A stretch of 21,017 nt of DNA from Bacillota bacterium (GCA_023435435.1 JAEYRW010000036.1:1-21017), one strand, 5' to 3'; shown: positions 1-7,482, numbered from the stretch's first letter. Made by a program: numbers and translations. The notes: generated by a model from the letters alone, not told the origin.

Positions 1-20
1 CTCGGGGACCTATCCCCGAG
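1..20 (-). terminator. GC-rich hairpin downstream of the GNAT-methyltransferase gene, cut by the window edge
   Basis: A perfect 8-bp inverted repeat (CTCGGGGA, loop CCTA, TCCCCGAG) lies 10 bases past the stop codon of the minus-strand gene, where a terminator is expected. The bases that would form a U-tract lie outside the window, so termination is inferred. The stem and part of the loop closely match another hairpin at 19379-19405, so it may instead be a copy of a dispersed palindromic repeat. Confidence 0.45.
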
Positions 21-30
21 CCGCCGATTT

Positions 31-1065
31 CTACTTGATTGCCTTAAGGATGGCCCCGCTCCATTGGGGGCGCACGCTGTCATCCAGTACCTCCACGGCG
101 CGAAAGCCCGCTTCCCGCAAAAGCCGCGTCTGTCGCTCGATGGTGAAGGGGATGTCGATGTGGAATTCCCCCGGGCCCGGCGCGCGGCCGAGGTTTTTAA
201 CGAAGAGTTCGTATCGGTTCCTGTACTGCTTCTCACACCAGGCATCCACGATGAAATCGCTCTCGATGTACGCGCCGTCCGGCTTGAGGCTCGCAAGGAT
301 CTTTTTGTAGACCGCGACCTTCTCCGCCTCCCAGAAGTGGTGCATGGTGTTGCTCGAGACGACGAGGTCGAACGCCGACCCTGGATAATCCCAATCCACA
401 TATGACGCCGCAACCGCCTCGATTTGCGTCAGATGTGTACGGTGGTTCTCCACAAGAAGCTCGAGCATTGAACGCGACAAATCGACGCATGTCACGCGGG
501 CGTTGGGCGCCTTCCGCCAGATGTAATCAAGCTCGATTCCCGTGCCGCATCCGATGTCCAGGATTTGAATGGGAAAGTCCGTTTCCGGCACGCACGCACC
601 GAGCTTCGCGTAGGACGCGCCGCCGCCGAACGAAAACATGTGCGCGTCATACCCGTCCGCCCGCGCGTCAAAGAAAGCGCCCATTCTTTCAGGATTCGCC
701 ACGTCGTTTACGTCCCAGGCGGGACCGTCCAAACGGTCGGTGTGGTAGAGTCTCCATTCCCCCGCATTCTCGACGAACCCGAGTTTTTCCAGAATGCGCC
801 GTGCGGCCGGGTTTTGAGAATCGGCGCGGGCGGAGACGACGTCCAGACCGAGGTTCTCAAGCCCGTGCCAGACCGCCGCCTTGGCGGCCTCCATGCCATA
901 ACCCATTCGGCGAAAATTCGCATCCACCCGGACAGAAATTTCTCCGGTCTCTGGCCCAACAATGACACAACCGACGGTCCGATTGTCCTGCAATTCACAT
1001 AGGATAAACCGTGTGTTTTCCGCATCCGGGACAAGCGCGAGCCGCCCGGTTTTTATTCGTTCCAT
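31..1065 (-). CDS. Fusion protein: GNAT N-acetyltransferase + class I SAM-dependent methyltransferase
   Basis: A 344-residue protein with two domains. Residues about 1-115 resemble a GNAT acetyltransferase: the acetyl-CoA pyrophosphate loop RRMGYG is at 52-57, followed by the usual helix and a NPAARRILEKLGF segment. The front of the GNAT fold is shorter than usual, so the acetyltransferase half may be reduced. Residues about 120-344 are a Rossmann-type methyltransferase with motif I ILDIGCGTG at 168-176, the acidic end of strand 2 in VTCVDLS, and a VVSSNTMHHF segment matching motif IV. Substrates of both halves are unknown; a small molecule or peptide is plausible. The ATG at 1065 was chosen over the upstream in-frame ATG at 1161 because GGAGG lies 8 bases before it. 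The gene is alone, behind its own promoter at 1299-1327 and a long leader. Confidence 0.85.
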   Translation of the reverse strand: MERIKTGRLALVPDAENTRFILCELQDNRTVGCVIVGPETGEISVRVDANFRRMGYGMEAAKAAVWHGLENLGLDVVSARADSQNPAARRILEKLGFVENAGEWRLYHTDRLDGPAWDVNDVANPERMGAFFDARADGYDAHMFSFGGGASYAKLGACVPETDFPIQILDIGCGTGIELDYIWRKAPNARVTCVDLSRSMLELLVENHRTHLTQIEAVAASYVDWDYPGSAFDLVVSSNTMHHFWEAEKVAVYKKILASLKPDGAYIESDFIVDAWCEKQYRNRYELFVKNLGRAPGPGEFHIDIPFTIERQTRLLREAGFRAVEVLDDSVRPQWSGAILKAIK

Positions 1066-1292
1066 ATTCGGTTCCTCCGCAAAATATAAATGCCCGGCGC
1101 TTGTCGCCGGGCGGGAGGAACGCGCAAAAAATACTTGTTTAGCGGCCTTTTCATGCCACAAAAGGTGCGGATGGCGTATCGATCCCGTCCCAACGACAAA
1201 CCAAGCACATCCGTGGATGCGCTTTATTTCCCGTCAAAGAAGGATCAATAGACCATCGGTACACCCCGTTTCGCCGTTCGTATGAGGAAACC
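1066..1292 (-). promoter_or_regulatory. Long structured 5' leader of the GNAT-methyltransferase gene
   Basis: About 227 bases separate the predicted transcription start from the ATG. There is no convincing gene here. On the minus strand the leader holds an 8-bp hairpin near 1215 (GCGCATCC/GGATGTGC with one G-U pair). Just before the ribosome binding site it holds a strong hairpin at about 1091-1109 (GCCCGGCG.../...CGCCGGGC) followed by an AT-rich run (ATTTATATTTT). That last element could act as an attenuator. I do not recognise a T-box, SAM, cobalamin or other known riboswitch signature. Confidence 0.4.
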
Positions 1293-1298
1293 GGATCA

Positions 1299-1327
1299 AT
1301 TATAGCACGTCCCGTTCCGCGAATCAA
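1299..1327 (-). promoter_or_regulatory. Sigma-A promoter for the GNAT-methyltransferase gene
   Basis: On the minus strand there is TTGATT, a 17-base spacer and a perfect TATAAT. It lies directly downstream of the stop codon of the zinc-ribbon gene (1331), so the fusion gene can be transcribed independently of the genes upstream. Confidence 0.75.
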
Positions 1328-1330
1328 GTC

Positions 1331-2323
1331 TCACCGCCTGTCGAGATTTCGCAGAAATTCCTCCTTGGTCGCGACCTCCGTGCCGGCCAGAGACAGAATC
1401 AGATCCAGGATCTGGGCCTTCGTGCCCTCGATGAGGTTGACGCCCACGAACCGGCCCTTGACGCCGGAGGCAAGATTCAGATGAAATTCATGCACAAGCC
1501 AGTCAATGAGCCGCATTTTGTTCCGGTATGTCCGGGCGGCGGGCCATTTTTCAATGTATTCTCCAAAAATTTCAGCCGCGGAATTGGCGGGCATGTTGTT
1601 TTCCCGGAAGGAACGCATATACGCCCTGAACTGATACTGACTGCCGCATCCGCAGCTGAGAATGGCTGCGTCGCACGGAAGAATCGCCCCGCAGTTGTGG
1701 CACTTCATCCGTCCGGAGAGCATCAGCGCCCGCTCGTCCCTGCCCTGCGCGCATCGGGCGTAGAGCGTCCAGCCCACCTCATCGGCAAGTTCCTCGTCCT
1801 CAAGCAGCTTCGCGTCTTTTTCGTACAGCGCGGCAAGCATCCTGCGGGAAAGTTTTGGCGACCACCTGAACCTGTTGAAGCGGGCCGGATCGACTCGCGC
1901 CATCAGCGCTTCCTTCTCCTTCTTTTCCCGCGCCGCGCGCTCCTTCGCGCGCGCTCCCTGCGCTTCGATCTTTTTCGCGCTGTGCGCAGCGAGCTGTTCA
2001 CCGAAGCCGTCCGCCCAAAGCCGGTCTGCCAGTGCGAGCGCTTCGTTCAAGGCATTTTCATCGCGCACGGGGATTCCTTCCACATGAAAACAGCCTTCGC
2101 GGATGACGACGGCGCCGGTCAGATACATGCCGTACTTCCCGAACCGGAACATCCAGCCGTCCTTTTCCGTAAAGACGGCGGGATCGCAGTGCAGTCGGTA
2201 TTCCCGGGCGAGATGGTTTGCAAAGCGCGTGAACAGTTCCATGCCGTTCCCGGGCAGATACGCGGAAAGCGCGGTCACGTCCGGCCGCGTCTTTCGGTTG
2301 GGGTAAAGCTCCTTCCAGTCCAT
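1331..2323 (-). CDS. Hypothetical protein with central charged helix and zinc-ribbon-like cysteines
   Basis: A 330-residue soluble protein that I cannot assign firmly. Residues 1-95 (from MDWKELYP, with a GWMFRFGKYGMYLTG core) loosely recall the DUF3788 type of small domain, but this is a weak resemblance. Residues 115-142 are a charged Ala/Lys/Glu helix that may be a coiled coil. Residues 208-226 contain CxxC, a further Cys, then CGC, consistent with a zinc ribbon (C208, C211, C217, C224, C226). The C-terminal 100 residues are helical, with no motif I can name. The ATG at 2323 follows GGAGG by 6 bases; a longer in-frame extension runs antisense-like through the permease gene and is rejected. 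It sits after the transporter operon's terminator-like hairpin with no visible promoter, so expression probably depends on read-through. Confidence 0.7.
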   Translation of the reverse strand: MDWKELYPNRKTRPDVTALSAYLPGNGMELFTRFANHLAREYRLHCDPAVFTEKDGWMFRFGKYGMYLTGAVVIREGCFHVEGIPVRDENALNEALALADRLWADGFGEQLAAHSAKKIEAQGARAKERAAREKKEKEALMARVDPARFNRFRWSPKLSRRMLAALYEKDAKLLEDEELADEVGWTLYARCAQGRDERALMLSGRMKCHNCGAILPCDAAILSCGCGSQYQFRAYMRSFRENNMPANSAAEIFGEYIEKWPAARTYRNKMRLIDWLVHEFHLNLASGVKGRFVGVNLIEGTKAQILDLILSLAGTEVATKEEFLRNLDRR

Positions 2324-2340
2324 AAAGTGCCTCCCACGAA

Positions 2341-2370
2341 ACGCAAAGCCCGCGACAATCCGTCGCGGGC
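2341..2370 (-). terminator. Intrinsic terminator-like hairpin at the end of the BMP transporter operon
   Basis: The inverted repeat GCCCGCGAC / GTCGCGGGC (9 bp, 5-base loop) spans 2348-2370. On the minus strand it is followed by TTTGCGTTTCG. It lies 7 bases past the stop of the second permease gene. The U-tract is interrupted, so termination may be partial and leave the next gene expressed. Confidence 0.6.
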
Positions 2371-2376
2371 CTGAAT

Positions 2377-3357
2377 TTACCGTTCCTCCCGGAAGTACGC
2401 GAGGCCGAGGCTCGCCGGGGGCTGATTTTCGCGCTTTTTGCGCAGGCTGGTGAGGATGAGAACCAGAATCGTCACCACGTAGGGCAGCATCTTGAAGATC
2501 TCCTGGGTCGCGCGGTTGAGCCCCGCGATGTAGAGGTACAGGATGTAGAGGCCGCCGAAGAGCACCGAACCCCAGATGGCATGCTTGGGGTTCCAGCGTG
2601 CGAAGATCACCAGCGCGATGGCCAGCCAGCCGCGGTCGCCGAAGCCGTTGTTGGTCCACGTGCCGCCGGAATACTCCATGACAAAGTAGAGCCCGCCCAG
2701 GCCGCAGATGCCGCCGCCCACGCAGGTGGCGAGGTACTTGTACCAGGTGACATTGATGCCCGCCGCGTCCGCCGTGGCGGGGCTTTCCCCCACCGCGCGC
2801 AGGTTGAGCCCATTGCGCGTCTTCATAATGTACCACGCAAGCACGAACGAAATGATGATCGAGAGATAGGTCAGGATGCCGTGGGAGAACAGGATCGGCC
2901 CCAGCACCGGAATCTGGGAAAGGAACGGAATCTTCGCGGTGTACACGCTCGCCGTGCGCGCCACGGAGATCTGACCCACGCCGCCCGCCAGCTGGGAGAG
3001 CGAACCGCCGAAGAAATTGCCGATGCCCACGCCGAATGTGGTGAGCGCGAGGCCCGTCACGTTCTGGTTGGCGCGCAGGGAAATGGTGAGCACGGAGTAA
3101 ATGAGCCCGCCCAGCGCCGCGAACAGGAACGCGGAAACGATGGAAATGAGAAAGCCGACGAAGGGCACGGGATTTCCCGCGTTGCGCTCGTACAGAAACG
3201 CGGTCACCAGCCCTGCGATGCCGCCCATGTACATCATGCCGGGCACGCCGAGGTTGAGGTTTCCCGACTTTTCCGTCAGGATTTCGCCGTTGGCGCCGAA
3301 GAGGATGCAGATGCCCTGGGCGATGGCCTTCTGGATGAAAATAACGATGGTGCTCAT
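2377..3357 (-). CDS. ABC transporter permease, BMP/nucleoside type (second permease, NupQ-like)
   Basis: A 326-residue integral membrane protein of the branched-chain amino acid/ribose permease superfamily (BPD_transp_2). Hydrophobic segments run through most of its length. The family's early EKSGNLNLGVPGMMYMGG segment, typical of YufQ/NupQ-like permeases, is present, as is the cytoplasmic ...LRAVGESPATADAAGINV coupling segment that contacts the ATPase. It should pair with the permease encoded just upstream to form the heterodimeric channel of a nucleoside-type importer. Its ATG overlaps the stop codon of that gene as ATGA, with GGAGG 7 bases before it, so the two are translationally coupled. 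The C-terminus is a short basic cytoplasmic tail. The substrate is not readable; nucleosides are the best-known cargo of this family. Confidence 0.9.
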   Translation of the reverse strand: MSTIVIFIQKAIAQGICILFGANGEILTEKSGNLNLGVPGMMYMGGIAGLVTAFLYERNAGNPVPFVGFLISIVSAFLFAALGGLIYSVLTISLRANQNVTGLALTTFGVGIGNFFGGSLSQLAGGVGQISVARTASVYTAKIPFLSQIPVLGPILFSHGILTYLSIIISFVLAWYIMKTRNGLNLRAVGESPATADAAGINVTWYKYLATCVGGGICGLGGLYFVMEYSGGTWTNNGFGDRGWLAIALVIFARWNPKHAIWGSVLFGGLYILYLYIAGLNRATQEIFKMLPYVVTILVLILTSLRKKRENQPPASLGLAYFREER

Positions 3358-4463
3358 CGCGCCGCCTCCCCCCGCCGAACGCGGAGGTTCAGCTTGAAAT
3401 TGATGAAGAATTCGCACCCGAGAATGAAGAACAGGATGATGCCCGTGATGATGTCGGACGCGTTTTCGTTGAGGTTGAACTGGGTTGCGATCTGGCTGGC
3501 GCCCTTTTCCATGAAGACGAGGAAGAACGCCACAATGAGCATCATGAATGCGTTGAACTTCGAAAGCCAGGCCACCACGATGGCCGTGAAGCCGCGCCCG
3601 CCCGCGGTGCTGGTCGAAATGGTGTGGGATGAGCCGCTCACCAGCAGAAAGCCCGCGATGCCGCAGATGGCCCCGGAAAGCGCCATGGTGCGCATGATGA
3701 CTTTTTTGACGTTGATGCCCGCGTAGCGCGCGGTGTTTTCGCTTTCCCCCACCACCGCAATTTCGTAGCCGTGCTTGGAATAACGCAGGTAGACGAACAT
3801 CAAAATGGCAATGGTGAGGACGATGACGACATTCAGGGTGTACTGCTGCCCGAACAGCGCCGGGAACCAGCCGTTGCGCGTCGCCATGTTGATGAGTCCC
3901 ACCGAGTTCGAGCCCTTGGGATTTTCCCAATAGACGATGGAGAACGTCACCAGCTGCATCGCCACATAGTTGAGCATGAGGGTAAAGAGCGATTCGTTGG
4001 TGTTCCAAATGGCCTTGAACATGGCGGGAATGAGCCCCCAGACCATGCCCGCGACGACGGAGGCGACGACCATGGTGGCAAACAGAAGCCAGGTGGGCAT
4101 GGACCCCAGATAAATCATCACCGCCGCGGTGGCGAGCCCGCCCACAAGCACCTGGCCCTCCGCGCCGATGTTCCAGAACCGCATCTTGAACGCCGGGGCC
4201 AACGCCACGGAGATGCAAAGAAGCGTCATGGTGTCGCGCACCGTTACCCAGCTGCGCTTGGCGGTGCCCACCGCGCCTGCGACGATGCCCTTGTAGACCT
4301 CGAGGGGATTCATGCTCGTAAGGGCATAGATGACCACGGCGCAAGCGCACAGGGAGAGTGCAAGCGCCACGATCCGAATGAGCCACGCCTTCCACCACGC
4401 AATGGCGTCGCGCCGGGATATCTGAAACAGCGGCTCGCGCGCCGCACGCATTTCTCCTGTCAC
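3354..4463 (-). CDS. ABC transporter permease, BMP/nucleoside type (first permease, NupP-like)
   Basis: A 369-residue polytopic membrane protein of the BPD_transp_2 superfamily and partner of the smaller permease downstream. It has a basic N-terminus, a first membrane helix near residues 27-47, the family segment FWNIGAEGQVLVGG, and the coupling segment EIAVVGESENTARYAGINV. The chosen GTG start at 4463 overlaps the ATPase stop codon as GTGA and has GGAGG 7 bases upstream. An ATG four codons later has its Shine-Dalgarno only 2 bases away, which is too close. In the family, this larger permease, the smaller one and the double ATPase form the membrane complex fed by the BMP binding protein. Gene order (binding protein, ATPase, permease, permease) matches the nupNOPQ operon of Bacillus subtilis, a guanosine importer. 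Confidence 0.9.
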   Translation of the reverse strand: MTGEMRAAREPLFQISRRDAIAWWKAWLIRIVALALSLCACAVVIYALTSMNPLEVYKGIVAGAVGTAKRSWVTVRDTMTLLCISVALAPAFKMRFWNIGAEGQVLVGGLATAAVMIYLGSMPTWLLFATMVVASVVAGMVWGLIPAMFKAIWNTNESLFTLMLNYVAMQLVTFSIVYWENPKGSNSVGLINMATRNGWFPALFGQQYTLNVVIVLTIAILMFVYLRYSKHGYEIAVVGESENTARYAGINVKKVIMRTMALSGAICGIAGFLLVSGSSHTISTSTAGGRGFTAIVVAWLSKFNAFMMLIVAFFLVFMEKGASQIATQFNLNENASDIITGIILFFILGCEFFINFKLNLRVRRGEAAR

Positions 4464-5989
4464 GCGCCAGCCTCCTCGCTCGACGTCATCAGCATGCCGA
4501 CTTCTTCCTTGGTCGCCTTGTATCCGTCCACGACGCCGGTGATCCGCCCGCCGCAAAGCACGAGGATCTTGTCGCACAGCTCAAGAAGCACATCCAAATC
4601 CTCGCCCACGCAGATGACCGCCACGCCGCTCTCCTTCTGTTCGTTGAGCAGCCGGTAAATGGTGTAGGACGAGTTGATGTCGAGGCCGCGCACCGGATAG
4701 GCGACCATGAGCACGGTAGGGTTGAGCGCGATTTCGCGGCCCACCAGCACCTTCTGCACGTTTCCGCCCGAAAGCTTGCGCACGGGGGTATGAACGCCGG
4801 GGGTGTGCACCTCGAGCTTGCGGACGATGTCTTCCGCCAGATTCTTGGGCCGCCTGCGGTCCGCCCAGAAAAGGCCGCTGTCGCGGTAGGAGCGGAGCAT
4901 CATGTTGTCCGTCATGCTCATGGAGCCCACAAGGCCCATGCCAAGCCTGTCCTCCGGCACGAAGGAAAGCCGGATGCCGAGCTTTCCGATCTCCGAAGGG
5001 TCCATGTTGGAAATGACTTTTTCGCCGCCCTCGGGCGGATTGTATCTGACCACGCCCTCGCGGATGGGCTGAAGCCCCGCGATGGCTTCCAGAAGCTCGC
5101 GCTGACCGCTGCCCGCGACGCCAGCGATGCCGAGAATTTCGCCGCCGTAGGCCTTGAAGGACGCATTCGACAGAGTGCGCACGCCCTCGTGGTCCACCAC
5201 CGTGAGGCCCTCCACCGCCAGCCGAAGCACCCGGTTTTTGGGCCGGGGCCGCTCGATGTCGAGGTTGATTTTCTTGCCCACCATGAGCTCGGTGAGCGAG
5301 GAGACGGTGGCGGTTTTGGTGTCCACGGCGCCCACGTCCCTGCCCTTACGCATGACGAATACGCGGTCGGAAATTTCGAGCACCTCGTTTAATTTGTGTG
5401 TGATGATGATGATGGCGCGGTTGTCGTCGCGCATGGAGCGCAGTATGTCGAACAGCCGCTGGGTCTCCTGGGGCGTGAGCACGGCCGTGGGCTCGTCCAG
5501 GATGAGGATGTCCGCGCCGCGGTAGAGCACCTTGACGATTTCGACGGTCTGCTTCTGGGAAACGGACATGTCGTAGATTTTCATCGCAGGGTCGAGTTCG
5601 AAACCGTACCGCGCGGTGAGGGCGTTGATCTTCTCGCACACCGCCTTCATGTTGAGGTTCTGGGAGCCCGGAAGGCCCAAAACAATGTTTTCGGCGGCGG
5701 TTAAGACGTCCACGAGCTTGAAGTGCTGGTGCACCATGCCGATGCCCAGCTGAAATGCGTCGCGCGGCGAGCGGATCGTGACCTCGCGCCCGTTGACCGA
5801 CACCTTTCCCTCGTCCGGGTAATAGATGCCGGAAATCATGTTCATGAGCGTGGTTTTACCGGAGCCGTTTTCGCCGAGAATGGCGAGGATTTCGCCGCGC
5901 TTCACGGTCAGATTGATCCCGTCGTTGGCGACGACCTTCCCGAATCGCTTTGTGATGTTCGTAAGCTCGATGGCCGCACTTTGCCGCAC
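4460..5989 (-). CDS. ABC transporter ATPase with two nucleotide-binding domains, BMP/nucleoside type (NupO-like)
   Basis: A 509-residue cytoplasmic ATPase with tandem ABC domains, as in sugar and nucleoside importers. Domain 1 has Walker A GENGSGKTT (39-47), Q-loop Q88, an unusual signature MSVSQKQ (141-147), Walker B ILILDEPTA (161-169) and switch histidine H198. Domain 2 has a degenerate Walker A GVAGSGQRE (290-298), which lacks the lysine, a canonical signature LSGGNVQK (406-413), and a Walker B reading VLMVAYPVRGLD (426-437) without the usual catalytic acidic residue. Site 2 is therefore probably non-hydrolytic, as is common in this family. The GTG at 5989 was chosen because GGGGGG lies 7 bases upstream; a TTG at 6004 has no Shine-Dalgarno. 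The 3' end overlaps the first permease gene by 4 bases. Confidence 0.92.
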   Translation of the reverse strand: MRQSAAIELTNITKRFGKVVANDGINLTVKRGEILAILGENGSGKTTLMNMISGIYYPDEGKVSVNGREVTIRSPRDAFQLGIGMVHQHFKLVDVLTAAENIVLGLPGSQNLNMKAVCEKINALTARYGFELDPAMKIYDMSVSQKQTVEIVKVLYRGADILILDEPTAVLTPQETQRLFDILRSMRDDNRAIIIITHKLNEVLEISDRVFVMRKGRDVGAVDTKTATVSSLTELMVGKKINLDIERPRPKNRVLRLAVEGLTVVDHEGVRTLSNASFKAYGGEILGIAGVAGSGQRELLEAIAGLQPIREGVVRYNPPEGGEKVISNMDPSEIGKLGIRLSFVPEDRLGMGLVGSMSMTDNMMLRSYRDSGLFWADRRRPKNLAEDIVRKLEVHTPGVHTPVRKLSGGNVQKVLVGREIALNPTVLMVAYPVRGLDINSSYTIYRLLNEQKESGVAVICVGEDLDVLLELCDKILVLCGGRITGVVDGYKATKEEVGMLMTSSEEAGA

Positions 5990-6119
5990 CGGATATCCCC
6001 CCAAAGAAATCGATGTTTTATTGTATCATTCGCGCGTTTACGGCGCGTTAGGCGGATGTGAATTTGCCGGATATTTGCGCGCGTGACAGCGAAAATGTCC
6101 GGCTCTTCCGAAAAACGAG

Positions 6120-6150
6120 GAGCCGCGGAACGATTTGTGCTCCGCGGCTC
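6120..6150 (-). terminator. Hairpin between the binding-protein and ATPase genes (attenuating terminator)
   Basis: A perfect 10-bp inverted repeat (GAGCCGCGGA / TCCGCGGCTC, 11-base loop) is followed on the minus strand by CTCGTTTTTCGG. It begins 18 bases after the binding-protein stop codon, inside an operon. Such hairpins usually let the binding-protein message accumulate above the membrane components, by partial termination or by protecting the 3' end. Confidence 0.65.
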
Positions 6151-6168
6151 GCAGGGGAAGGAACCGAA

Positions 6169-7356
6169 TCAGTTGTTGGTCAGATCCGTCACGCCGTCGA
6201 TGATGAGATCGAAGGAGGGGGCGGACGCCAGCTCGGACTCGTGGAAGTAGCCGTCCGAGACATAGGCCTCGTACTTGGCGTAGTCGCCGCCCGCCGCGAT
6301 CAGATCCTCGAGGGAGGAACCGCCCACGGTGAAGGTATCGGTGGCGAAAACCTTCAGGGTGCCGTCCACGATGGCCGCCTCAACCTCGGCGACCTTTTCG
6401 GCGGTGCCTTCCGCGACGGCCGCCTCGTTGAGCTCGGTGATGGAGACGGCGCCGTCGGCGTAGCCCTGGCACCAGTCGGTGGCAATGGTCTCACCCTTGA
6501 TGACGCAATCGGTGGCGTAGGTGTAATAGGGGCCCCAGCTGATGGCGGCGGAAGTCAGCGCGCAGGTGGGGGCGGTGGCGGTCATGGAGACGTTGTAGCC
6601 GACGATGGGCACGCCCGCTGCCTCGCAGGCGGTGGCGGCGCCGGTGGTGTCGGCGTGCTGGGAAATGAGCACGCATCCGTCCGCGATCAGGGCCTCGGCG
6701 GCTTCCTTCTCAAGGTCGAAGCTCGCCCAGGAGTTGGTGTAGGTCACTTCCATGGTGGCGGAGGGGCAAACCGAACGCACGCCGAGGAAGAAGGAGGTGA
6801 AGCCCGAAATGACTTCCGCGTAGGGATAGGCGCCCACGTAGCCGACCTTGGCGGTCTCGGCGGTGATGGTGCCGTCCGCGATCATCTGATCAAGCTTCAT
6901 GCCGGCAACGACGCCCGAAACGTAGCGGGACTCATAGACGGCGGTGAAGTAGTTGTGCATGTTGGAAAGGCCGGACATGGCGGCCTGATAGCCGGTGGCG
7001 TGGCAGAACTGCACGTCCGGATACTCGGTGGCGGCCATGATCATGTAAGACTCGAAGTTGAAGGAGTTGGCGAAGATGATGTTGCAGCCCTGATCCGCAA
7101 GATCCACGGCGGCATCATAGCAGGTTTCATCCTCGGGGACGTTCCACTTGATGATGATCTGATCATCGGTGAGGCCGAGCGCTTCCTGCATGGCCTTCGC
7201 GCCCTCGTAATGCGCCGCGGTGTATCCCTCGTTTTCGTCGCCCACGAAGATGAAGCCGACCTTGATGTCAGTCGCGGCAACGCCCTCCGCCAGCGCGGAC
7301 AGGGACATCGTCATGACCAAGGCAAGAACCACAAGAAGACCCAAAAGTTTCCTCAT
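6169..7356 (-). CDS. BMP-family ABC transporter substrate-binding protein (no lipobox)
   Basis: A 395-residue secreted binding protein of the BMP (basic membrane protein/PnrA/NupN) family. The N-terminus is a classic signal peptide: MRKLL, a hydrophobic core to about residue 20, and a likely signal peptidase I site after ALA (23). The mature part starts with the family's VGFIFVGDENEGYTAAH strand and loop, which normally contacts the ligand. Two features are odd. There is no lipobox cysteine, although these proteins are usually lipoproteins in Gram-positive bacteria. The mature chain also contains nine cysteines, which is high for an exported protein. The ATG at 7356 has GGAGG 8 bases upstream; an earlier in-frame ATG would hide the signal peptide. 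It is first in the transporter operon. The ligand is most likely a nucleoside or related sugar compound, by family inference. Confidence 0.88.
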   Translation of the reverse strand: MRKLLGLLVVLALVMTMSLSALAEGVAATDIKVGFIFVGDENEGYTAAHYEGAKAMQEALGLTDDQIIIKWNVPEDETCYDAAVDLADQGCNIIFANSFNFESYMIMAATEYPDVQFCHATGYQAAMSGLSNMHNYFTAVYESRYVSGVVAGMKLDQMIADGTITAETAKVGYVGAYPYAEVISGFTSFFLGVRSVCPSATMEVTYTNSWASFDLEKEAAEALIADGCVLISQHADTTGAATACEAAGVPIVGYNVSMTATAPTCALTSAAISWGPYYTYATDCVIKGETIATDWCQGYADGAVSITELNEAAVAEGTAEKVAEVEAAIVDGTLKVFATDTFTVGGSSLEDLIAAGGDYAKYEAYVSDGYFHESELASAPSFDLIIDGVTDLTNN

Positions 7357-7379
7357 AGACCAGACCTCCCATGTGAATG

Positions 7380-7440
7380 AATAAGTTCGTTTGCATCTTA
7401 CACGATTATATGGCGTTTGTAAAGTCATTTATGCGCTTAA
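7380..7440 (-). promoter_or_regulatory. Probable promoter region of the BMP transporter operon
   Basis: On the minus strand, TTTACA is followed by 17 bases and TAAGAT. A perfect TATAAT lies within the same spacer but has no good -35 box at the right distance. The region is AT-rich and lies between the glycerate kinase terminator and the binding-protein ribosome binding site. The exact -10 element cannot be decided from sequence alone. Confidence 0.5.
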
Positions 7441-7462
7441 ACACGTTAAAAATACGAACATT

Positions 7463-7482
7463 ATTGTGCGGTAACGCACAAT
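7463..7482 (-). terminator. Palindrome after the glycerate kinase gene (terminator or operator)
   Basis: A perfect 8-bp inverted repeat, ATTGTGCG / CGCACAAT with a 4-base loop, starts 7 bases after the glycerate kinase stop codon. On the minus strand it is followed by AATGTTCGTATTTTT. The late T-run makes a weak terminator likely. As it is also upstream of the transporter promoter, a regulator binding site is an alternative. Confidence 0.5.

Noticed and set aside
1066..1292. T-box leader ahead of the GNAT-methyltransferase gene
   Set aside because: No T-box sequence (GGGTGGNACCGCG type) or specifier stem is visible.
2324..2836. N-terminal extension of the zinc-ribbon protein into the permease gene
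   Set aside because: The reading is on the same strand but another frame of a clear membrane permease. The translation is His/Arg/Gly-rich shadow coding, and the ATG at 2323 has a good ribosome binding site.
2581..4658. Long plus-strand open frames opposite the transporter operon
   Set aside because: They are antisense shadows of permease and ATPase genes, caused by high GC. Translations are His/Asp/Arg-rich with no domain, and they lack ribosome binding sites.
6058..7380. 440-codon plus-strand frame opposite the BMP binding protein
   Set aside because: Its Gly/Val/His-rich translation is a mirror of the binding-protein gene; the minus strand has the signal peptide, family motifs and a proper start.
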